Origin: Verrucomicrobium spinosum DSM 4136 = JCM 18804
GTDB taxonomy: Bacteria; Verrucomicrobiota; Verrucomicrobiia; Verrucomicrobiales; Verrucomicrobiaceae
Reading direction: 5' to 3'
Length of the DNA stretch: 64,000 bases
NCBI RefSeq assembly: GCF_000172155.1
Contig: NZ_ABIZ01000001.1
Span: 434,001 to 498,000, forward strand
Shown: in pieces, positions 17,737-26,090 of the stretch
Layout of the letters: each line of letters opens with the position of its first letter
Numbering within the stretch: position 1 is the stretch's first letter
The notes under the pieces: generated by a model
Database searches by the model: none
The model's input: only the letters and a program-made list of their open reading frames with translations
What the model was told of the DNA's origin: nothing
Made by a program: the position numbers and the translations under genes

Positions 17737-18276
17737 ATGGAACCCGTTATGACGCAGCAAAGCCTCAACACACTTCAGATGTTTCAGAATCTGAGTGCCG
17801 GGGAAAGGGAATGGACCTTGTTGTCCATTCTCACGGGTTTGGGAGCCGGTCGTGCTACGCTTGATGAGGTGACTCGCCTTTCAGCTGGTTGGGGTGCTGG
17901 AGGAGATCGAGGCAAGAAGGTGTTAATTCCCACTTATGAAAATGCAAAGGAGCGTCTCTTGGATGATGCTCTTCTTTCAACTTCGGAAAAAGCTCTGCTT
18001 GCGTCTTTTGCAATCACTGAACTGTACGAGGTGAAGTCATTCACCACACGGCAGGTGACGGAGTTTCTTCGAGATACTGGCAATGAAATTGGGAACGTGA
18101 CCGCAGCGCTTAATGCTGCCTGTCAAAAGGGCTGGGCCCAGGTGGGTTCAAAGGCTGGAGAGAGCCAGCAGGCCCAGAAAAAGTATGAACTGACTGCACA
18201 GGGGCACTCAAAAATTCGCAATTTGCTGGAGACACCGGCTCAAGTACGCGAGGCCCCATCCAGCGCCAGCGCGTAG
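17737..18276 (+). CDS. winged-helix-like protein, partner of ART-like gene
   Basis: A 179-residue soluble protein. The C-terminal half (about 95-165) reads like a winged helix: SFTTRQVTEFLRDTG, then a helix NVTAALNAACQKGW, then a strand-turn-strand ending in KKYELTAQGHSKI. The N-terminal part (about 15-90) is helical and could be a second wHTH or a dimerisation domain. DNA binding is plausible. It is translationally close to the upstream ART-like gene (11-base gap). Base composition is less GC-rich than the window average. No family name can be given. Confidence 0.6.
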   Translation: MEPVMTQQSLNTLQMFQNLSAGEREWTLLSILTGLGAGRATLDEVTRLSAGWGAGGDRGKKVLIPTYENAKERLLDDALLSTSEKALLASFAITELYEVKSFTTRQVTEFLRDTGNEIGNVTAALNAACQKGWAQVGSKAGESQQAQKKYELTAQGHSKIRNLLETPAQVREAPSSASA

Positions 18277-18426
18277 ATTCGTGCATGGAACGAGGTGGTT
18301 GATTGTTGCTCGTATCGGCCCTGTTCCTATCCGGCTGGGTAAGGTGCCTACCGCCGCTCATGGGCGGGAAAATCTTGTCGGCTGTCGTGGCATGGGAGAT
18401 GATCGCTTTTTGCGCACGATCCTACC

Positions 18427-21045
18427 ATGCCATCCGACGTTGCCCTCCAGACAGAGCCTGCTGCCCAGCTTGACCCGGTGCTGGCTGGGCTGCTCTTCCA
18501 ACAGCATCCCGATGCGGTGCTGCTCGTGGACTTGAGCGGCCGCCTCCTGGAGGTGAACGACGCTGCGTGCCGGCTCGCGGGATGGTCGCGGGCGGAGATG
18601 CTGGCAATGCGCCCCTGGCAGATGCTTCTGGCCACCTCACCGCTGGAGGTGCGGGAGTGGCTGCGCAGCCGCTCGCGTGATGCCGCAGAGACCTTCATCC
18701 TCACCCTCGCGCACCGCCTGGGCCACGTGATTCGGGTGGAGGCCCGCGTGCGACGCGTGGCCAGCCCTGATCGGGGAGACTGCCTCATTGTCTCTTGTCG
18801 TGAGCTCCCGGCACCGGGTAGCTCCACCGGGCCTTCGGCGGCTTTGCCGCCCAGCCAGTTCGCACATCTTCAGCAACAGCTCGTGCAGTTGCGCCAGCAC
18901 AACAAGTCCCTCATCGAGGCGGAGGAGCGCTTGCGCCTGGCCATGGAGCTGGGCGGGTTGGGGTTGTGGATCTGGCAGGCCACTCCAGACTCCAACCCGG
19001 GCCACTGGTCGGACAGGTTGAAGGAAATATTCGGCGTGCCGCTGGATGCGGAGGTGACGCATGACATGTTCCTCACCGCCGTGCATCCGGCGGACCGGGA
19101 GAAGGTGGACGCCGCGGTGAAAGGGGCTCTGACGGGCCAGGACGGCGGAAGGTATGCCCTGGAGTACCGCACGCTGCGGCCGGAGGCAACCGGGGGGCGA
19201 TGGGTGCTGGCACGCGGGCAGGCCTTTTTTGATGAAACGGGGGCACCTGTGCGTTTCATCGGATCGGTGCTGGACATCACCGAGAGGAAGAGGGCGGAGG
19301 AGGCGCTCGCACAGCTCAACGACGGCCTGGGACAGCGGATCGAGGAACGTACCGCCGAGCTGAAGGAGGCGAACCGGGCCCTGACCCGCGAGATTGAAGA
19401 GCGCCGGAGGGCGGAGGAGACGCTCCGGCGGAACAAGGACAACCTGCGCATGGTCATCGACACCATCCCGGGCCTGGTGTGGAGCTCCCTGCCTGATGGG
19501 AGCATCGACTATCTCAACAAACGCTGGCTGGACTACACTGGCCTGACGCTGGATCAGGCGTCGGGATGGGGCTGGCAGACGGCGACTCATCCCGACGATC
19601 TCGACCGGTTGGTCGCGTATTGGAGGTCCATCCTCGCGGAGGGGGTGGCGGGCGATATTGAGGCGCGACTCCGGCATCACAGCGGGGCGTATCGGTGGTT
19701 TATCTTCCGTGGCGTGCCGCTGTACGACGCGGAGGGGCGCGTGGTGAAGTGGTATGGGACGAACACGGATGTGGAAGAGCGCCGCAAGTCAGAGCACCTG
19801 GCGCGCGGCCAGATCAGCGCGCTCACCCAGACGCTGTCCGCCGTTTCCCGTGAGGCCAATCCCGACCGGCTTCTGGCGCATGTGCTTTGCGTGATTACCT
19901 CGACCCTGAAGGCTCACAGTCTGGGGGTCTGGCAGAAGAATGACGAAACCGCCGCGGTGAAGATGGTGGCCAGTTGGGAGGGCGGAGAGCTGCATCTCAC
20001 CACGGTGGACGAATCGGAGCCGCAATCCATCGACAAGGAGGATGAGGTGCCGCATCCCATCTGGGCGGACTTCTTTGCCTCTGGCAAGTACTGTGTGGCA
20101 GGTGACTGGAATGGCGGAAACATCCGCGTGCAAATGCTGGATGGCAGCGACGGACCTTGGTACCCCTGGCGCGCTGGCGAGGTGGAAAACCCGAACGTCC
20201 CCATTGTGGTCCAGAGACTCCTGGACCAGGGGGTGCAATCCACCCTCGTGGTGCCCATGCTGCTGGCCGGCCGGGTTACTGGATTTCTCAGCATCCGGTT
20301 CACGCGTCCGCCTCACTTTCAGACGGAGGAGATCGAGCTGGCCCAGGCGCTGGCGCATCAGGTGATACTTGCGCTGCAGCTCATCCGCCTGACGCAGGAG
20401 GGGCATCGTCTCGCGGTGCTGGCCGAGCGCAACCGGATGGCGCGGGAGTTGCATGACACCCTCGCCCAGGGGATCACGGCCGTCATCATGCAGCTGGAAC
20501 TGGCGGAGGACGCTTCTGCGCGCGGGTTGGTGGAAGCGGTGGACCCGCATGTGAAGCGCGCCCGGGACCTGGCCCGGCAGACATTGCGGGAGGCTCGACG
20601 GTCGGTGCGGGCCATGCGACCGCAGGCGCTGAAGGCCCAGGATCTGCCCCAGGCGCTGGGCGCACTCTTCAAGCAGATGACGGAAGGCTCCGGCATGCAG
20701 GCGGAGGTGATCCTGCGTGGCATTCCCTGCCACATCCCCACACGGTGCGAGGAAAATATTCTACGGATCGGGCAGGAGGTGCTGACCAACGCCCTCCGGC
20801 ACGCTGGGGCGAGCCGGTTCACAGGGAGGCTCATCTTTGCTCCCACGGCCATTCTTCTGCATCTTCATGACAACGGTCGCGGATTCGATCCCCAGGGGCA
20901 GCATGATGGCTTTGGCCTGACGGGCATCCGGGAGCGGGTGGAGGGCATGGGGGGACGTCTCTGCTTGCGCAGCAGGCCGGGGCAGGGTACTTCCATCCGC
21001 ATCCGCCTGGGGCGTCTCAAGGCGGAGAGCGGCAAGTTTGTATGA
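18427..21045 (+). CDS. PAS-PAS-PAS-GAF sensor histidine kinase (NarL/HisKA_3 type)
   Basis: An 872-residue kinase with no signal peptide or membrane helix, so a cytoplasmic sensor. PAS domains lie at about 15-125, 175-290 (ending GSVLDITERKRAEE) and 335-460 (ending TNTDVEERRKSE), joined by charged coiled coils. A GAF-like domain spans about 470-645. The HisKA_3 dimerisation helix has NRMARELHDTLAQG with phospho-acceptor His676. The HATPase domain (about 770-868) has QEVLTNALRHAG (N box), HDNGRGFDP and GFGLTGIRERV. It overlaps the downstream response-regulator gene by four bases (ATGA), so the two form a coupled two-component pair. The signal is unknown. Confidence 0.93.
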   Translation: MPSDVALQTEPAAQLDPVLAGLLFQQHPDAVLLVDLSGRLLEVNDAACRLAGWSRAEMLAMRPWQMLLATSPLEVREWLRSRSRDAAETFILTLAHRLGHVIRVEARVRRVASPDRGDCLIVSCRELPAPGSSTGPSAALPPSQFAHLQQQLVQLRQHNKSLIEAEERLRLAMELGGLGLWIWQATPDSNPGHWSDRLKEIFGVPLDAEVTHDMFLTAVHPADREKVDAAVKGALTGQDGGRYALEYRTLRPEATGGRWVLARGQAFFDETGAPVRFIGSVLDITERKRAEEALAQLNDGLGQRIEERTAELKEANRALTREIEERRRAEETLRRNKDNLRMVIDTIPGLVWSSLPDGSIDYLNKRWLDYTGLTLDQASGWGWQTATHPDDLDRLVAYWRSILAEGVAGDIEARLRHHSGAYRWFIFRGVPLYDAEGRVVKWYGTNTDVEERRKSEHLARGQISALTQTLSAVSREANPDRLLAHVLCVITSTLKAHSLGVWQKNDETAAVKMVASWEGGELHLTTVDESEPQSIDKEDEVPHPIWADFFASGKYCVAGDWNGGNIRVQMLDGSDGPWYPWRAGEVENPNVPIVVQRLLDQGVQSTLVVPMLLAGRVTGFLSIRFTRPPHFQTEEIELAQALAHQVILALQLIRLTQEGHRLAVLAERNRMARELHDTLAQGITAVIMQLELAEDASARGLVEAVDPHVKRARDLARQTLREARRSVRAMRPQALKAQDLPQALGALFKQMTEGSGMQAEVILRGIPCHIPTRCEENILRIGQEVLTNALRHAGASRFTGRLIFAPTAILLHLHDNGRGFDPQGQHDGFGLTGIRERVEGMGGRLCLRSRPGQGTSIRIRLGRLKAESGKFV

Positions 21046-21692
21046 AACAACCTCCACCCGGCACCAGACCCGCCTCACTCATTCGCGTGCTGATTGCGGA
21101 CGATCATGTCACGGTGCTGGAGGGGCTCAACGTCATCATCAACCGGAATGAAGACATGCAGGTGGTGGCCGCGGCAGCCGATGGCTCAAAGGCGGTCGCG
21201 CTCTGGCAGCAGCACCGGCCGGATGTGACTCTGGTGGACATCCGCATGCCCGGCCTGGACGGGGTGGCGGTGATCGAAGAAATCCGGCGGCTGGACAGCT
21301 CGGCCCGCGTGGTGGTGCTCACCACTTGTGACACCGACAATGAAATCTACCGCGCCGTCAAAGCCGGGGCCCGCGCCTATCTGCTGAAAGATGGGCCGCG
21401 GGAGGAGTTGGTGGATACCATCCGCCGCGTGCATCGTGGTGAGACCTGTCTGGCCCCGTCTCTGGTGGAGAAGCTGGCCGCGAGCGTGAGCAATGAGCCT
21501 CTCACCCGCCGGGAGCAGGAGGTGCTGGAACTGCTGGCCAGGGGACGGAGCAACAAGGAGATCGCCAGCACGTTGAGCATCAGCGAGCCCACCGTGAAGA
21601 CCCATCTGCGCAGCCTCTTTGGCAAGCTGGACGTCCTGAGCCGCACGGAGGCGATCGCCGTGGCGAGCCGCAAGGGGCTGGTGAGGGTGTAG
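21042..21692 (+). CDS. NarL/FixJ-family response regulator
   Basis: A 216-residue regulator. The receiver domain (about 14-130) has acidic pair Asp20-Asp21, phospho-acceptor Asp66 in TLVDIRMPG, Thr95 and Lys116, all intact. The LuxR-type HTH (about 150-210) reads LTRREQEVLELLARGRSNKEIA and PTVKTHLRSLFGKL. It starts inside the stop region of the kinase gene (ATGA overlap), which points to translational coupling and partnership. Downstream, CCGACGG/CCGTCGG (21734-21750) makes a small hairpin without a T tract. Targets are unknown. Confidence 0.94.
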   Translation: MKQPPPGTRPASLIRVLIADDHVTVLEGLNVIINRNEDMQVVAAAADGSKAVALWQQHRPDVTLVDIRMPGLDGVAVIEEIRRLDSSARVVVLTTCDTDNEIYRAVKAGARAYLLKDGPREELVDTIRRVHRGETCLAPSLVEKLAASVSNEPLTRREQEVLELLARGRSNKEIASTLSISEPTVKTHLRSLFGKLDVLSRTEAIAVASRKGLVRV

Positions 21693-21814
21693 GCCGGTAA
21701 GAGGTGGGACTGAAGCGTCGCTGCGGGAGTAGTCCGACGGTTCCCGTCGGTGCGGGAGCGGAGGAATTCGTGGGTGAAGTCGATGGCGTTCTGACCAGTC
21801 ACCAGGGTGCGTGC

Positions 21815-21890
21815 GGGCTCGTCCAACCTTGGGCGGTGCTACAGATCCCGTACTGGGATCAACTTCGGTCTGAGTCAGGCACATCAAGGT
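21815..21890 (+). repeat. dispersed repeat, copy B
   Basis: Matches 7055-7129 with several substitutions; both begin GGGCTCGTCCAAC and share CTGGGATCAACTTCG. Confidence 0.65.
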
Positions 21891-21991
21891 GCCATTCCAG
21901 CCTGCTTCCTCGTGTCGGCAGCAGGGCGTCTAGGTAAGCACTGTCCGAAAAAGGTCCGCGCCGGGGTTGGAGTTCCGTCCCGCATGCGGGA

Positions 21992-22436
21992 CCAATGCCA
22001 TCAGGGAAAAGCTGGTGAGGTCGATGATTCGCCTTTGGCGAACGAGCTGAGGGCTGAAAGCCCGGCATGATAGCAGCCTTGGGCAACGCCCAAGGTTGGC
22101 GTTGGTTTTAGAGGTTGAGGGCTGTAGGCCCGGGGTCATTCAGGGATGCTCGTCGTGGGCAGGATGGATGAGGCCGGGCCTTCAGCCCTCCGATTCTCTT
22201 TCAACCCCTAACCTGGGGCGCTGCCCCAGGCTGGTATGACACCGGACCGTTGGTCCTCAGTTTCATCATGCAACGGCGTTGATCGCTCTGCCCAACCTTT
22301 TCCCTGATGGCATTGGCCTTTAAGCGGAATCAGGAGACGCATGGTCCACGATGTCGCATGGGTGACCGCATCTGACCAACTGGCGACAAATGAATGTCAT
22401 GGGACGCACGAGGGGTGATTCCGCTTAAAAGCGGTA
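21992..22436. repeat. nested inverted repeats (possible short non-autonomous element)
   Basis: CCAATGCCATCAGGGAAAAG near 21992 recurs inverted as CTTTTCCCTGATGGCATTGG near 22298. A second inverted pair, CCTTTAAGCGGAATCA near 22317 and TGATTCCGCTTAAAAG near 22420, follows directly. No transposase is present, so this could be a MITE-like remnant or a structured RNA. Confidence 0.45.
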
Positions 22437-22887
22437 CTCCAACCCTGCTGTAGAACGGAAGTGATGAGTTTGACTGGGCCATTCGGGGAGGTGCCGGATG
22501 AATAGCCGCAATCGCCCGTCTCCTCGCGATGGTCGTCGGTCTGAGGCGGGCACCTCACGGTGGTTTCTTGGCGGCCACCCCAAAATGCGTACGGTTGGTC
22601 AGTTCTCCCCTGGAGTTTGAAGTTTGGATTTTGATCATTGGATTTTGCTCCCCCCCCTCCCTCATCCAAAAGGATGAGTCACCCCCCGTCCTCCTGTCGC
22701 TCGCAAAGATCATCCCCATGCCATCTGGTCAAAAAGCGACCGGGGTGAGATGATCGCTGAGTTCCCCTGACCGGGGAAGAGGCTAGACCCGACAATCTAA
22801 GACGAGGTGGATGGCGCAGACCTGAGCCAGGTCCCGGCAGGCTCATCCACCGCCGTCAAGGACGGTCTAGGAAACATCCCACACGCC

Positions 22888-23565
22888 ATGAGCCCCTACC
22901 ACAAACTCTACACGCCCGAGGACAGCGCGGTTGTCTTCATCGACCACCAGCCGCAGATGACCTTTGGCGTCGCCAACATCGACCGCGCTACCTTGATCAA
23001 CAACGTGACGCTCCTGGCCAAGGTGGCCAAGGAGTTCAACATCCCCGCCGTGCTCACCGCGGTGGAGACGGAATCCTTCAGCGGCTACATTTGGCCGCAA
23101 CTCCTGGATGTGTTCCCCGGCCAGCCTGTGGTGGAACGCACCTCCATGAACTCCTGGGATGATGCCGGCTTCCGTGCCGCCATTGAGGCCACCGGGAAGA
23201 AGAACATCCTCATGACCGGTCTCTGGACGGAGGTCTGCGTGACCTGGCCCACCATCGAGATGCTGGGCGCAGGGTATAACATCTACGTCGTGGAGGACTG
23301 CTGCGGCGCCACCTCCCAGGCGGCGCATGAGGCGGCCCTCTCCCGCATGGTCCAGGCCGGTGCAGTGCGCGTGACCACCATCCCCGCCCTGCTCGAGTGG
23401 CAGCGCGACTGGGCGAAGCGTGAGCACTACAACAACCTCATGGGCCTCATCAAGGGCCAGGGTGGTGCGTACGGCGTGGGCGTGGAGTACGCCTACACCA
23501 TGGTGCACAAGGCTCCGCAGTCGGCCATCAAGCCGCAGGTGGTGCCCGCCTCCGCGCATCATTGA
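22888..23565 (+). CDS. isochorismatase-family hydrolase, YcaC-like
   Basis: A 225-residue cytoplasmic cysteine hydrolase from the ATG at 22888; an upstream in-frame start adds a sequence unlike the family. The catalytic Asp is in VVFIDHQPQM, a conserved RTSMNSWDD loop follows, and the nucleophile Cys is in TGLWTEVCVTWP, with the cis-peptide-type context of isochorismatase-like enzymes. The sequence and long C-terminal tail fit the YcaC/YcaC-related subgroup, whose physiological substrates are uncertain. It opens an operon with an ABM-domain protein (45-base gap), a YtcJ-like amidohydrolase and a porin. The combination suggests uptake and hydrolysis of an amide or N-heterocyclic compound (inference). 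Confidence 0.9.
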   Translation: MSPYHKLYTPEDSAVVFIDHQPQMTFGVANIDRATLINNVTLLAKVAKEFNIPAVLTAVETESFSGYIWPQLLDVFPGQPVVERTSMNSWDDAGFRAAIEATGKKNILMTGLWTEVCVTWPTIEMLGAGYNIYVVEDCCGATSQAAHEAALSRMVQAGAVRVTTIPALLEWQRDWAKREHYNNLMGLIKGQGGAYGVGVEYAYTMVHKAPQSAIKPQVVPASAHH

Positions 23566-23610
23566 TCGATTCCTTCAATTACTCACCCCTAACCTGAGAG
23601 CTTCAGGACT

Positions 23611-24162
23611 ATGGACGACGCCGTGCATGTCGCCATCACCCGCCGGGTCCGGCCGGAACACGTCGGCGCTTTTGAAAAGGCGCTGACGGAGTTTGCCCGT
23701 GACTCGCTCCATGCCCCGGGCACCCGGGGCGTGCAGTTCCTCTATCCGGCTCCGGGTTCAGGGTCCAACGAGTACGGCATCTTGCGCACCTTCTCCAGTC
23801 AGGAGGCCCGGCAGGCGTTTTACTCGTCACCCCTTTATCTCAACTGGCAGGAGAGCGTGAGACCGCTGGTGGAGGGCGAGGCCGAGTGCCGGGATCTCCA
23901 TGGCCTGGAGGCGTGGTTCAGGGATCCCTCCGGCCGACCCCCTCCGCCCAAGTGGAAGATGGCCCTGCTCACCTGGGTGGCGGTCTGGCCGGTGAGCATG
24001 ATCGTGCCCCGTCTTCTTGTGCCCCTGCTGGGCAGTTTTCTGCCAAAGCTCCTGCTGGCCGGGGTGGTCGCCGCCGGCATCACCGCCACCCTCGCGTGGG
24101 TGGCCATGCCCCTGCTGGTGAAGCTGGCCCATGGCTGGCTCCATCGGCCCGGGCGGCATTGA
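23611..24162 (+). CDS. antibiotic biosynthesis monooxygenase (ABM) domain protein with membrane tail
   Basis: A 183-residue protein. The N-terminal ABM-type alpha/beta-barrel (about 1-100) has VAITRRVRPEHVGAFEKAL and GILRTFSSQEARQAFYSS. After a Pro-rich linker (RPPPPKWK) come two or three hydrophobic helices (about 115-178). This two-part layout matches a known ABM-membrane protein subgroup often found beside YcaC-like and YtcJ-like genes. It lies 45 bases after the YcaC-like gene and 42 before the amidohydrolase gene, so is operonic. Its role may be quinone- or heme-like small-molecule oxidation at the membrane, but this is not shown. Confidence 0.85.
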   Translation: MDDAVHVAITRRVRPEHVGAFEKALTEFARDSLHAPGTRGVQFLYPAPGSGSNEYGILRTFSSQEARQAFYSSPLYLNWQESVRPLVEGEAECRDLHGLEAWFRDPSGRPPPPKWKMALLTWVAVWPVSMIVPRLLVPLLGSFLPKLLLAGVVAAGITATLAWVAMPLLVKLAHGWLHRPGRH

Positions 24163-24204
24163 AAACGTCTTTTTCATTTCCCACACCCCCAAACTCTTTC
24201 TGCC

Positions 24205-26067
24205 ATGAGCGCTTCACCGGCACCGGATCTGATCCTCATCAACGGCCGCATCACCACCCTGGAGTCCTCTCATCCGGAGGCAAGGGAGCTGGTCATCAAA
24301 GACGGCCGCATCGTCGGCGTGGACAATGCCCGTGACTTCGCGGCAGGTCCTGAGACCCGGGTCATCGACCTCCAGGGACGCCGGGTCATCCCGGGGCTGA
24401 ACGACTCCCACCTGCACGTCATCCGCGGTGGGTTGAACTACAACATGGAGCTGCGCTGGGACGGCGTGCCCTCCCTGGCAGACGGGCTGCGCATGCTGAA
24501 GGCCCAGGCGGCCCGCACGCCACCCGGCCAGTGGGTGCGCATCGTCGGCGGCTGGAGCGAGTTTCAGTTCGCGGAAAAACGCATGCCCACGCTGGAGGAG
24601 GTGAATGCCGCCGCACCGGACACGCCCGTGTTCATCCTTCATCTGTACTGCCGCGCCTTGCTGAACAAAGCGGCGCTGCGTGCCTGCGGCTACACCCGGG
24701 ACACGCCCAACCCTCCGGGCGGGGAGATCCAGCGGGATGCGGATGGCAACCCCACGGGGCTGCTCATTGCCCGGCCCAATGCGACGATTCTCTATTCCAC
24801 CCTGGCAAAGGGGCCCAAGCTGCCGCCCGAACACCAGATCAACTCCACCCGCCACTTCATGCGGGAGCTCAACCGGCTCGGCCTGACCAGCATCATTGAC
24901 GCTGGCGGCGGATTTCAGAATTATCCGGAGGACTACGCCGTCATTGATGAACTCCACAAGCGGGGTGAGCTGACTCTGCGCGTGGCATACAACCTCTTCA
25001 CTCAGAAACCCAAGGAGGAGAAAGCGGACTTCGCCCGGTGGATCAAGATGACCGGCCCCGGCGTGGGGGATGACTACTACCGCTGCAACGGAGCGGGGGA
25101 GATGCTGGTGTTCTCCGCGGCCGACTTCGAGGATTTCCTGGAACCGCGTCCCGATCTGGCCCCCACCCTGGAGGCGGAGCTCAAGGAGGTGGTCTCCCTG
25201 CTGGCGGCCAATCACTGGCCCTTCCGCCTGCATGCGACTTATGATGAGAGCATCTCCCGCTTCCTGAATGTGTTTGAGGAGGTGAACCGCGAGATCCCCT
25301 TTGGGGACATCCACTGGTTCTTCGACCATTGCGAAACCATCTCTGACCGCAACCTGGAGCGGGTGAAGGCTCTTGGCGGCGGCGTGGCCATCCAGCACCG
25401 CATGGCCTATCAGGGCGAGTATTTCCTGGACCGCTACGGGAAGGCCGCGGCAGAGCGCACCCCGCCGGTGCGTCGCATGCTGGAGATGGGCCTGCCCGTC
25501 GGTGCTGGTACGGATGCCACGCGGGTGGCCAGCTACAATCCCTGGGTGTCTCTCTACTGGCTCACCACCGGGCGCACCGTGGGCGGCACGTCCCTGTATC
25601 CAGAGAAGAACTGCCTGACACGGGAGGAGGCCCTGCGTCTCTACACGCAGGGCAGTTCCTGGTTCTCCACAGAGGTGGGGAAGAAGGGCGCGCTCAGAAC
25701 CGGGCAGCTTGCGGATCTGGTGGTGCTTACGGAGGATTATTTCAACGTACCGGATGAGGCCATCAAGGGCATCGAGTCCGTGCTCACGGTCGTGGGTGGA
25801 AGGGTGGTGCATGCCCGGGATGAGTTCAGCCCACATGCACCCGGGCCTCTGCCTGTGCTGCCGGAGTGGTCACCCATCAGCGTCTTCGGAGGCTATGGTG
25901 CTCCGCTGGATGTGAAGAAGGCGGCGCGCGCCGGGGTGCCGCTGCCGCTGGAGCATCCGGCCCGTACGGGTCGGGCGCAGGTGCGCTCGCTCAGCAGCGC
26001 TGCCGATGGCGGGAGCAATCCCTTTGGTTCCTTCTGGGGCTCGGGCTGTGATTGCTTTGCTTTCTAG
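24205..26067 (+). CDS. YtcJ-like metal-dependent amidohydrolase (amidohydrolase_3)
   Basis: A 620-residue hydrolase without signal peptide. The composite beta domain begins DLILINGRITTLE and reaches VIPGLNDSHLHVIRGG, whose SHLH supplies the first metal ligands. WFFDHCETI and the late VGAGTDATRVASYNPW contain further His and the catalytic Asp of the TIM barrel. The C-terminal RTGQLADLVVLTEDYF returns to the beta domain. The tail (about 560-620) is longer than usual and ends GSGCDCFAF with two Cys. Substrates of this family are amides, formamides or cyclic compounds; the specific one is unknown. It is the third gene of the YcaC operon and its stop is 23 bases before the porin gene. Confidence 0.9.
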   Translation: MSASPAPDLILINGRITTLESSHPEARELVIKDGRIVGVDNARDFAAGPETRVIDLQGRRVIPGLNDSHLHVIRGGLNYNMELRWDGVPSLADGLRMLKAQAARTPPGQWVRIVGGWSEFQFAEKRMPTLEEVNAAAPDTPVFILHLYCRALLNKAALRACGYTRDTPNPPGGEIQRDADGNPTGLLIARPNATILYSTLAKGPKLPPEHQINSTRHFMRELNRLGLTSIIDAGGGFQNYPEDYAVIDELHKRGELTLRVAYNLFTQKPKEEKADFARWIKMTGPGVGDDYYRCNGAGEMLVFSAADFEDFLEPRPDLAPTLEAELKEVVSLLAANHWPFRLHATYDESISRFLNVFEEVNREIPFGDIHWFFDHCETISDRNLERVKALGGGVAIQHRMAYQGEYFLDRYGKAAAERTPPVRRMLEMGLPVGAGTDATRVASYNPWVSLYWLTTGRTVGGTSLYPEKNCLTREEALRLYTQGSSWFSTEVGKKGALRTGQLADLVVLTEDYFNVPDEAIKGIESVLTVVGGRVVHARDEFSPHAPGPLPVLPEWSPISVFGGYGAPLDVKKAARAGVPLPLEHPARTGRAQVRSLSSAADGGSNPFGSFWGSGCDCFAF

Positions 26068-26090
26068 CTCTCCACCGCGGGGCGTGTCCC

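Larger units (their letters stand above)
21693..22887. other. 1.2-kb gene-free region with palindromic repeats
   Basis: No credible coding sequence. It contains a 75-bp dispersed repeat (21815-21890), short palindromes such as CTTGGGCAACGCCCAAG (near 22080) and CTGGGGCGCTGCCCCAG (near 22213), and GGCTGAAAGCCC/GGGCCTTCAGCCC-type units. Two inverted pairs are also present (see separate entry). Just before the next operon, TTCCCC/GGGGAA forms a hairpin near 22762-22779. Promoter for the YcaC operon should lie in the last 150 bases. Confidence 0.6.

Noticed and set aside
24214-25836. 540-residue minus-strand open frame
   Set aside because: Antisense to the YtcJ-like amidohydrolase and without recognised domain.
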